This document shows positions 16,131-26,800 of a stretch of 64,000 nucleotides of DNA, one piece after another. The notes beneath the pieces were generated by a model that was given only the letters and a program-made list of their open reading frames with translations, had not been told where the DNA came from and made no database searches. The stretch is taken from contig JAKNDB010000103.1 in the NCBI GenBank assembly GCA_024305405.1, positions 1,178,001 to 1,242,000 on the forward strand, in the 5' to 3' direction. Numbering within the stretch: the first letter of the stretch is position 1; every line of letters starts with the position of its first letter. The stretch is from Dirofilaria immitis. Taxonomy: Eukaryota > Nematoda > Chromadorea > Rhabditida > Onchocercidae. Made by a program: the position numbers and the translations under genes.

Positions 16131-19100
16131 TCACATCCTCCGCTTTTTTTTCAACTTATTCGCTAACTTTTCAACATTATCTTCAATTAAACTGCTAGCT
16201 CTACGTTTCTGCTTCTCTTCAGCCTGCAAGATAAATGAAAAAAAGGTGCAAATATATATGTACATTTTTTGGCAATTTTCTTACAGAATTAATGACTTAG
16301 TTTTCAACTCAAAGTAACTATTTCCATTAATAATAATTATATATGTTGAAAATTGATAAAAATTAGATCAAAACAGTTCCACTAAAAATTAGATCAAAAC
16401 ATACGGAAACATAAAGCTATTCAAGAAATTATTTACTGCCGTTTTTGCCTTACTTAATCTTCAGTTTTTTAAAATCAACGTTTTTTAATCATGGATAAAT
16501 AGAATTATCTCATGCCTACTAAGATATAAATCTTAAAAAGTTTCAGTCATATTTATGCGTACGAAATGATAACAATGCGTAACTGGAAACTTAACAACAT
16601 AAAATATTTTAAAAGAAACAAAAACTAACCTGTCTTAGAGCAAATTTCGATGATTTGAACAGAGGATGAGACTGATCAACAGCAAAGGCACTGTTGTTAT
16701 ACAATGCTTTGAATCTTAAGAAAAATCAAGAATATTTACACTAATTAGTAATTTTCTCTTATGGAATAATTTTGAAAGTTTTTTGCCTATTATTTTGATT
16801 TGATTTTTGATATAATCCTACTCATTCCTACGGATACAAAGGACGGAATAAAATAGGTGATGCAACTTTTGAAGTCTGAGAAATCACGAAAACTAAATAT
16901 ATCACGGGCCAATTTTTTTATTCGATAGAAAAATGTAATACATAAATTTGAAAGATTAAATGGGTCAAAGAGAAATAAAATGAATTTGTTATGAAAAAAT
17001 ACCTTTCATCATCTATGTAATCTAATTCGTCATGTTTGACTTCTTTTTTCAACCTAATTTTTGCCGATGACTTGAAGGAATTTTTAGCTATGTTTTCAGT
17101 CATTTCTGCTTTCTGTTTTTCTTCAAATCGGCAATCATAGCTTTCCGCTCCTCAAAAATCCAAATGATTAGTAGAATTTTAACGATACTTTAAATAACTT
17201 TTTTATTAAGATTGTAGAGTCATTGCATATGCTACAACGTGTTCCTATAATTTTGGCAGTTATTTCTATACATTCTTAAAAATTAAGACTCATTAACGAA
17301 ATCCCGAAAAGCAATAATTTCCTTTGCAATTAAATTAATGCATGGTTTGCAACATTTAGAAAGATAATTTACCTTACGCTTCGCTTTTCTCTTCTCAAGA
17401 TATCTTTCCCAAGGTGTTGGCTCCCCACACTTTTTCTTCTTATTATTCAAAACTACATTATCCATCTCTACATTCCAAGTTACTTCCATCATCGAATCAG
17501 CTTTTTAGAAGCTTCCATTTCAGCCTCTTTCAGTAATATCACACCTTTCTCTATTTCATTATTCTCTTCATCAGATGAACATGGTGCCAATAAATATCTG
17601 CAGATTTAAGAATATTATTAACATATACAATTGAAACTGAAGCGAAATGAAATTGATTTCAGAGTTCACCTAAGGCCAGATCCAAATATTTTTATTTCGT
17701 GTATTCAATAATACTCACTGAACTTGATCAAGATCCGCATCTGGAAGAAATGCATCCCGTTCTGCTTTGATACGTTCTGGATCCGTTTCATCCCAAGTGA
17801 GTTTAGCCGATGATTTCGATAAAGCTGCACTTTCAAAATTTTTAGGCTTAAATGCATTCAGATTGATATCCACTTCAGTAACTTGTTCCTTAATTGCATT
17901 ATTCTGAAAATATTCAGTAACTTGTCCCTTAATTGCATTATTCTGAAAATACTCAGTAACAAATCAATTCCTTTAATTTGAAAACTCGCAAATAATATAT
18001 ATAAGGTAACTCCAATTTTACAGCTTCTATCAATGCTGTAATAAACTGAGATAATGATTCCTAAAAAACGCTTCAATAAAAATATAATGAAAGATAAGTT
18101 ATTCACAAAAGTGAAAAAAGATTGAAATACTGCTTTTCTCAAGCACTATCGGTAAAATCAATTTAAGTAGTATAAAAGAATTTAAAACAAACTTCAAAGG
18201 TCATATCATCGGGTACGAATCGAAGATCCAAACGCATTGCGCTACTTTCGAATTCAACGCCATCGCATGCTTCATAAAGACATGAAGCTGTTTCTACTCC
18301 ATCACATTCAATAATAGCATAATAATACCTCATCCTCTCCAACTGATAAGCTCGCATTGCTTCACGAGTTTCTCTACAAGTTTATTTTACTAGATGGTTA
18401 AGAAGCCACAGAAATATCTTAGTCTGAACATCTACCTAATTTACTTGGTTATTAAAATGAGGTAAATATTCTAACAAATTCAAATAGCCAAAAAAACACT
18501 GCTCTATATATTAGGATATTAAAATCAATAAGATGTTATCTCCGAATTCATATTTGATAATAAAAAACAACTTTGTTAAGTATAGAGTACTACTAAGTCT
18601 CCACTTACTTCTTTTACCTTCTTCATCAGATTTGAAAATGAAGAACACAATAACTTACTCGTCCATTTCTTCGGTATCTTCAACTGGTTTGTTTAGTTTA
18701 GTTAATTTAGGTCCCATATGTTCTTCTTCTTCTAAACGTTTCTCACCAAAATCCGATCTATATATCGTTACTGATCGAATAGCTACAAAAAGAAAAACAT
18801 AATTTTCTCATTTTCTCATTCGTCTACAAAATCATTCACTGTAATGAAAAAAAATTCGAGTTTATAATTCCATTGTACTAAGAATTCATGGTAAGATCTG
18901 AAAATACCTACCAGCAGGTGCAGGTGGCTTGAAAGAAGATATTAAAACAAAAATATCAGTAGCCGAGATTCGATCCCATTCCATATTACATAAAGCTAAA
19001 CGACGAGATGCCCACTCAACTCGACGAGCATCCCTATCAGTTTCACCCCAATAATGCGTCTCTTTTCCTGCCTGAATTATATTTCAAATATTTTTACGAA

Positions 19101-20199
19101 TAGAATATGCTGTAAATTCTCAAAATTCAGTAGTGATTAAATACAAACAACAGCGGCTATCCTTAACACTTCTAAGATTTTGTTAATAACTAATTCCATA
19201 TGGTAAAAACTAAATGAAATTTTTGATTCATAATCAATCTTTTCCTCCCAGAAAATGATAACAAATAACAAAAAATGAATAGACTAAAACACTCATGATA
19301 TAAATTCATGCTGACTGCAGAGAAGCACCACAGGAAAAAAGTAGCAACATCAGATATGATAGAATATCAGACGTAAAGTTTAATACTGAAGTAATCCAAT
19401 CAAAAAATACTTCTTCCAACTCCCATTCGGAAGACGAATCATCGTCACTCGATGTAATGTTACCACTCCCACGGGCTAAATCAATTTTAATTTCTTTTTC
19501 CTCTTCTGATTCAACATTCGAACTACCGTCATCATTTGACAGTTCGTATAAAACATTTAAATCATTTTTGGGTCTCAAACTGACATGCCTTCCGCGCATA
19601 TCCACTTTGCTTTTGACGCAAATTTCTCACTTCTCAACATATCCTTAAATCTGAAAATCCAAAAATCACGGAAATCAAAATTCCAAAGTCGATATGAAAT
19701 GAATATTTTCACATCATTCCACTTTCTGAACGTCTAGTAAGAAGGTGAAAAATATTAATTTTAAAAACAAAGGCATACTCAGACTGACATAAATTCAACA
19801 TTTTTTGGAAAGGCCATAAACCATTATATTTCATGCGGACAAATACAGGCATCATATGGACATATGGCTGTGTTATATTATTTTAAAAATCTTATTTTTA
19901 ACATTGTTTGGATATTGTTATTTTCAGCATCCTTTACTTTTGATATATAGATTCTTAGACTTTTTAATTTTCTAAAAGAAAATATCGTAAAAATTGTTAG
20001 ATTTGTGAGGGACATGTAAGTCTGTAAAATTATGAAATAAAAAGTACTGCAATGAATGTTAGCGGAAATACCTTTCATCGATCACGACTTTTCTCTCTTT
20101 TCGCGGCAGCGCATCAAAACGTGGATCGCTTAATACGGCCTTAAATCTCTCATCATCCATATTTTTTCTCTGCTTATTTCTTAGCTTCTTTGGTTCCAT
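16131..20199 (-). CDS. ESF1: ESF1 homologue, nucleolar pre-rRNA processing factor (10 exons)
   Basis: ESF1/ABTAP proteins act in the nucleolus in 18S rRNA maturation. Exons (minus): 20072-20199, 19411-19650, 18912-19071, 18659-18782, 18193-18373, 17719-17942, 17373-17597, 17003-17150, 16630-16714, 16131-16223. All phases agree if three homopolymer losses are allowed, giving about 536 aa. Family hallmarks are in the right order: an N-terminal [19 protein letters not shown] block, DMRGRH, the [13 protein letters not shown] block, [64 protein letters not shown], and a basic C-terminus ending KKKRRM. Each of these recalls the human protein. The middle is rich in acidic serines (around 19430-19530). 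Frame breaks lie at T4 19611-19614, T5 17502-17506 and T5 17116-17120. Each is cured by one extra base, so I read them as sequence errors. A 39-bp duplication at exon 6 offers two acceptors. It lies downstream of AIMP1 on the same strand. Confidence 0.9.
17876..17953 (-). repeat. 39-bp tandem duplication over an ESF1 splice acceptor
   Basis: Two near-identical 39-bp units (17876-17914 and 17915-17953) sit at the start of ESF1 exon 6. They differ at about two bases. Each carries the acceptor TTTCAG and the same exon start, so splicing can use either one. Because 39 is a multiple of three, the upstream acceptor adds 13 codons ([13 protein letters not shown]) without changing frame. Confidence 0.9.
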
Positions 20200-21036
20200 G
20201 TTGAAAACGGAATCTATTTATCTGAAAAAGTGCGAAATGTCTGCACTGAATTAGAAAAAAGATAAATGCTAAGTTTCGAAGTTTATAAGAATGAATATTA
20301 TCAGTTCTTATTTAAAACTACAAGGATAAGTTATTCAAAAACCTTTTGTGTTAAAATATTTGCTCATTCCTATTCGATTAATATAATCAGGGATATCTCA
20401 GTGCTGTTTCGCAACAAATAACTACATGATACTTCTGGAATATTACAGTTTAACACCCAGCAAAGTCATCACAAAATTTACAAATAAAAACAAAATACTA
20501 TATCTGTTGCTAATGTATCAAAATTTCAGTCGAAACATGATTACAACTATCATAAAACACAACAAAATCAATTACAGATTGTGTTTCTCAAAAAAACAAA
20601 ACTGTGTATTTCAGCCACCTGAATAAATTCAGCTAATCAATAGGCTGATGGAAATGATATTAAAAAGTTTTCTCGTCTAAAGAAAGCAACATATCTCACC
20701 TTACATTTTGAGAAAAAAGCATCGATAATTACCTTTCGCTTCTTATTCAGTTCGCTTAATATTTAAACTACAAGATAACAGCTTGTTTTATATACAGAGA
20801 CATTCATCGATAAAATCGATCAAGCTTGTCTAACAAACAATACAATGATTGTTATAAACAATTTATTCAGAAATAATAAATCGCAACAGTAACATCACTT
20901 TTAAGCCCTTCTTTAAAAAATCGATACATACACCTTCAAAGTCTAAAATTCATCAAAATTTAGCTTACTCTTAATGCACTTAAAAATCCATTAAATTTTA
21001 ATCAATAAAAGTCATCAAAAAAGAAAGATGCAACAA
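20200..21036. other. Spacer between AIMP1 and ESF1
   Basis: About 840 bp of AT-rich DNA between the stop of the AIMP1-like gene and the start of ESF1, both on the minus strand. Apart from the ESF1 leader acceptor I see no exon. It should hold the AIMP1 3' UTR and polyadenylation site. The spacing is larger than a typical C. elegans operon gap, so operon membership is plausible but not proven. Confidence 0.5.
20222..20224 (-). promoter_or_regulatory. Candidate trans-splice acceptor for ESF1
   Basis: On the minus strand CTTTTTCAG ends here, leaving a 22-nt leader before the ESF1 ATG at 20199. In nematode operons, downstream genes receive a spliced leader at such a site. The assignment to trans-splicing is an inference from position; an upstream cis exon is not excluded. 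Confidence 0.45.
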
Positions 21037-23263
21037 TCATTTCACTGGTACATTTCGTAAGGTTGGCGCTTGTAATGGTGATAGTCCATCGACTAATAAT
21101 AGTTGCCCTTTGTAAACAACCTGACCATCACAACTCACCTTTAAATCAGGTGCAACACTTTCCCAAATCTTTTTTTGGATTTAAAACAGGATCCGGTCTC
21201 CTTTTATATCCTTCACAGATTACTGGTTGCCCAGGAATGCAGCTTTGATCAAATTCAATCAATTCAACTTTATCGGGTGTAGAAGCACATAGAACCATCC
21301 CCTGCGATTCGATGCCACGCATTTTTACTGGTTTCAAATTGCAGACACATATTACAAGCCGATTTTGCATCTGCAATAATATTTCCACAAATTCCACAAA
21401 AATACAATTGCTCATAGGCTAAGAGCAAATACAAGGTTTGCTAACTAGCATATATGGAAAAAATATGAAAATTTCAGTTCTGCAAAAAGATTACAAAAAA
21501 AAACAATTTTTTCCTATCAATGTTTTGGATTCCAGATGGAATTTGTTTGTCACAAAATTTTTCAAAAAACGATCATTTAATTTACTATACACCGATTAGA
21601 CGGCAATTGCCTTTATAAATAAATAAATCGGAGATGATTATACTTGTTCAATAGGAACGTGTCGCACAAGACCAGAGATAACAGTACGCGGTTTATCTTC
21701 ACCAACATCCATTTGTTCAACATACAAACTATCTGCATCCGGATGCTTTTTAACTTCCAAAATTCGACCAACTCGTAAATCCAAACGACCAATATCAATT
21801 GCCTCATCATTGTTGACATCTGTATTTCCATGCAAATATAAAATAGATAAAATTGTCCAAACGGCATTAGAAAATAATAGATAAAAGCTCATAAATAGTC
21901 AGAGTAGTGTGCTTTAAAATGTTTAAAAGTAAGTTGCATCGATTATATATATAAAAATCCGTATTTTAATATAATTCGAAAATTGTGAAATCTCCGTAAA
22001 AAATACGTAAAAAAATAAAATCGTATAAGTTTAAGAATCCCCATTAATATGACTTCTATGTTATCAAAACATGGTATTATACAAAACAATTTCAGATCGT
22101 GCCAGCTTACATCTCAGTTCTGATTTTCACAGAATAGACAAATACAAACTTGAATTAGTTTTGTTTCCTCTTTTTAGCGTTTATGCTTTCGTTTCTACTT
22201 TCTTTTACTTCGCTCTGCACAGCCTTCATCTTATTTACATTCTGTTTATTCGTCTTTTCCATTTGAACAATTGAGGTTGCATTATTGTTAATTCCGATAA
22301 GAAAGCTTTTCTCCTCAAACTTAGGAGCATTGTTGACTTGCTTTACTGAAAATTACCTATGCCAGAATATTTCAATCACTCACTTTTTGGTTAAAAGACG
22401 AAAAAATTAGATTTTGAAAAGTAAAATCCAGCACAGAATCAATTCTAATATTTTTGAAAGCAAAACTTTTTGTGAAAATTAGTTTACAGATGCAGTTTCT
22501 GAATTTAATAAATGATGCTCAAACTATATGATGGAATGAATTTTAAAAAATGTGACAGAGTATACTGTTAAAAATGTAAGAGATCAACAGTTTTTATATT
22601 CATTCTAATTTGAGTTTCAAATGATTTGCTAGAATGCAGGATTAAGATCTTTTGTATGAGGGATTTCATTTACAAATTGGTGATTTTGACTAGCTCAGTC
22701 ATAAATATCTGTATTATCACAAATCTCTTGATTTTTTGTAAAAGACATAATCTGAAAAAGCCAAAGTAAGATTCTTTTTATTTATTAATCCTTCAGAATT
22801 AAGAAGGCAATTGATTTAAAATTCAATAAAAATCAACATTTGCAAAAAAATCAAAGACTGACTTCCACCTAGTATTTCCAGTTCAATTAATTTTGCCTTT
22901 AGTCGTTCAATCTTTGCCTTCAACAGGACTGTTTGCACATTCTCTTCCTGCACTTTTGCTTTTTCGAATTGACCTCCTAAAATTCAAATGAAATATTCAG
23001 ATTTTTTCAACTTTCAAAACTATAAGTGAAAAAAAAGAAACGGAACTAAAAGGAAATTACTTCGCTGCTCAAGCTTCATACTTGCAAGTTTTAATAAGGA
23101 ATCAATTTTTTCTGATTAGTTAATAATTTCGAGCGAGAACAAGACAATGCCATATCTGTAAGAAAAATGAAATTTTTAGAAAAAAATCATCTATAACGGA
23201 AAAAATAAAATACAAACCTAAATCCAGAAAAAGTTTTTCGGAATATTTTTTCCATTTGTCCAT
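21037..23263 (-). CDS. AIMP1: AIMP1/EMAPII-like tRNA-binding protein (6 exons)
   Basis: AIMP1 (p43) is a tRNA-binding scaffold of the multisynthetase complex. Exons (minus): 23218-23263, 23061-23155, 22869-22976, 22199-22345, 21644-21819, 21037-21370. Phases agree and give about 302 aa, close to human AIMP1 (312). The N-terminus is a Leu/Lys-rich coiled coil ([12 protein letters not shown], then KQVNNAPKF, which resembles EIQNGVKQIPF of AIMP1). A Lys-rich linker follows, then an EMAPII OB-fold: [47 protein letters not shown], and VLNPKK followed by IWESVAPDL in another frame. The ATG at 23263 is preceded five codons upstream by an in-frame TAA with no splice acceptor between, which argues for a separate gene rather than an exon of mars-1. 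Frame breaks lie at T6 23106-23111 (one base short) and T7 21170-21176 (two short, or one over). The donor of exon 4 (22199) is the least certain. Confidence 0.82.
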
Positions 23264-23424
23264 TTTTCGATGAGATTAAATTATCTTTGCAATCTTTGCT
23301 AAGTGTATACTCTTTCTATTTCTTCCATGCTTTAACTAGCTATATATTCGTATTTTCTCTAACACTAGAATATTTTCTATTAAGCTTTAGTTATAAAAAT
23401 TATTGTTCTATTCCCTTATTTATG

Positions 23425-23427
23425 CTG
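23425..23427 (-). promoter_or_regulatory. Candidate trans-splice acceptor for AIMP1
   Basis: GAAATTTTCAG on the minus strand lies about 160 nt before the AIMP1 ATG and within the gap after mars-1. It fits a spliced-leader acceptor of a downstream operon gene. A second, weaker acceptor (ACACTTAG) lies closer to the ATG, so the exact site is unresolved. Confidence 0.35.
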
Positions 23428-23892
23428 AAAATTTCATTTCGCTACAAACATGTCAATTATAATCTCCTCTAATTTCCATCCTTATCTTATTTGAATTTTC
23501 TTGTATGTACAAATTCAAGAAGAAAGGTGATTCAGGGAATCTAACTAATAAATTAATGAAACATCTAAAAAAGTTCCAAAAACGAATTAAAAAAATCCTT
23601 AATTTAACAGATATTTCAATGCATACCAAATTGTAAAACATCTATCAAAAGAATTCATAAAAATAAACATCAAATCATACCATATTTTAGGCATTATTTC
23701 TGAAAAAAATCAAAAAACTTGTTCCATAATTTATTTTGTGCTGTCCGATGCAAACAGTAGTATAAAATGCACCAACAACTGAAAAATTCTATCACCGTAT
23801 AATAATTCATCATTCTATTGAAACTCGACCTTTAATCAATTCTTCTTTATTACTTTCCTCTTTATTTCTTGCTTTTTTCTTTCTCTCATCCA

Positions 23893-26800
23893 TTATTTTC
23901 TTCGCCTTTTCGGTTCATTAACTGCCGATTCACTATTATTACCAAATCTTCTTTTGAAATCATCAATTGCGCTTTTTTCCATCTTTACAAACAATGGTTT
24001 CGGCTGCAAAAGAAAATAAGTCCCTAGTCGATTTCGATAAATAGAAGAATCTAATTTTCGGATTTGTATTGATTACCACTTTTTTATTTGAACGTTTTAC
24101 CATTTTTCCCAACAGCAAAAAAAAATATAAAGATAATTCAATGATTCCCAAATTTCGAAAAGATTTCAGAAGTCTGCGTAACGGTTAAACCAGCATTCTC
24201 GACGGATAACTATCAACTTTGTGATCAGATTTCTACACACAGCATTTTAGAAGAATGAATATGTTTTTGCGAACATTTTCTAAGATATAAGCCTTGAACT
24301 ATATGCTCGATTCTTGAATAATCAAGTCTAACAATAAAATTCCTATCTTGAAATTTGAGTTTTACGAAGAAACGCGTTACAACTATAATTAATACAATTT
24401 ATAATAAAAAATTAAAAGTTTATGTAGACAGCTCAATGTTGCTTTTCTTGCATTCAGTTTATCTAATCTGAACGATTTCAGTTAATTTTTAAGAATACAA
24501 TGATGGTAGCTTTTCTTTCATCTATTTTCGTTACAATAATAATTTATGATGTGAATAAATCTTCACGTTCATCACGCCATTTAATCAGTTGATTTATCGT
24601 ATTATAAGATATGTGCTATAAATATTTGTATGTATATTTTTAGTATATATGTCTAACATTTCTATTGGAATTCCTATATTAGAAACAATAAATGTTTAAG
24701 CAAAATTCGGTTTAAAAAGATAAATATTTTAAAAAAGATTCAAAAATAAATTCATTTCCTAGGAATTAACTAAATGATAGACAGGAAAACATTCTTTTAG
24801 CTTTTTAGAGCTTCTGCAACTTATATTTAATATTCTGGCAAGTTATTAAAAAGAAAATATAACAAAGTAGAGCATGTGAAATCTTGAAAGAAAAAAAACG
24901 CAAAATGTTGATAATCCTTGCAAAATATAGAAAAATCTCTTTGAAAGCTAATTGCGATTTTTAGAGAAAATAAAAATGATTACCAACAAAAACAAAGACT
25001 TAATAAATTCCTCTTAAGCTGGAGAATCCAAAGAAAAATTAACCTCGCCAATTTTATGTCCAGGTTTTAAGAAAGCAATCGGAGTGCCCGGCAGCAAAGC
25101 CAGTTTCGGATGACCACAATGCTCCCGTATTTTTGCACTAATGGACGGCATATAAGGATAAAGCATAACAGCAATTAAATACGCTAAATTTGCAACTATA
25201 CCGATCACAGTACCTGCTCGTCTCCTAAAAATAATAACTTTTTTCTTTCATCCATTATAAGTTCCTAATTGATCTCGTTTTCACTATTAATCTGAGCATC
25301 AGAGGCTTGACGATTTAATATGACCCTATTATATACAGCAGACATCATCTATTCGTATTCAATTATAAAATCAATAAATCTGTAAACTCTCTTACAAACT
25401 ATTAGTTCTAAATTTAAAAAAATAAAAGATATTTTGCTAAATTTCCATCTTATGTTTACAGCTTTCCACCTAATTTTATCAAAAATTTTGCACCGAAATG
25501 GACAAAATCAGAATTAACGCTAATTTATGTAAATTACCTGTCATTTTCATTTCCTCTAAACAGAACCCAAGGTTGTGTTGATTGTATATATAAATTACCA
25601 TGTCTTGATATAGAAAGGATTTTAACGATACCATCACGAAGTTTTACCGAGCTAAGACTTGAATCGTAACTACTCAAATCTGACGCAACCTGAGCTAATA
25701 AAGCCTTGTCCTGTTCTTCGAGATGCATATTCGGTACTATGCCATCGAAGTGTTTGGACAAGAAAATTAATGCACGATTCACAAAATTACCCAAATTATT
25801 CAGAAGCTCTGTATTCACCTAAAATTTGTTGGATTAGAGTTTAAAATTATTTCTTAAAATTTCTAAGCAGTATCCACATGTAATTATAACAAACTAAAGT
25901 CGAGAAGATTTTGATGAGAGAAAATTAGAAAATCGATACTTTTAATGCAAAATCATCCCAGGAAAACGAAGTATCTTGTGTTTCGGGTCGAATGTATAAC
26001 AAATAAAATCGCCAAATATCGGCATCAATCCCAGTTTCTGCAGCCATATCACCAAATACTCCTGTACCACGCGATCTGAATGCAGCATGTGTGAGAAACT
26101 TTAAAAATCTCAGAATTTATTAAATAGTGAAAATGACAACAAATGATTTAAGTACATAGGATATGAAGTTCTTTTCTAAATTAGCTAGACCTTCTTGGAA
26201 TAATATCAAAGGTAACAGGAAATAAAATTTTCAGAATTGGCCATAAAAATTTCATTTCTATACTGAAGATCGTTCGTTAAATATACTAGTAAATTAAAAG
26301 GACTTCTATCAGTTTATTATTAATTAGATGATATGAAATATGAGTGGAAAACCATACTTGCTAAACTTCGTAGATTCATAATTCAGATATTCCGTTGCGC
26401 ATAAGTGATTCACCATAGTATAGTTATCATTGGCACCAATTTGTGTGGCAGGAAATATAACACCGTGAAATACAACGTTATCATGAAAAAAGAAATAAAT
26501 TCGAAGATAAAACAGGAAATTTAAAATGACTGTAATCTAATTAAACATTAAATTTTGAAAGCATACTAGGATGATCGATTATTTCAATAAATGCCTCGAT
26601 TTTAAAAGAATGCATCTTTAAAAACTTACTTTCCCAACAAAATTGTAAAGATCCACAATGCTTGGATTTTTCCACCACTGTGACCAGTCTTCTCCTAAAT
26701 ACTCTTTCGTAATTGACAAATAACCAATTGGCGCATCAAACCAAACATAAAATACCTGAAATTTAGTTTTATGTATCAAATACAAAACAAACATCTGAAT

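Noticed and set aside
17876..20199. ESF1 as a pseudogene because of internal stops
   Set aside because: All stops vanish with single-base corrections at three homopolymers, while splice sites, phases and motifs are preserved across ten exons.
21613..21867. Alternative minus-strand frame starting [15 protein letters not shown]
   Set aside because: It is an out-of-frame reading of the EMAPII-domain exon.
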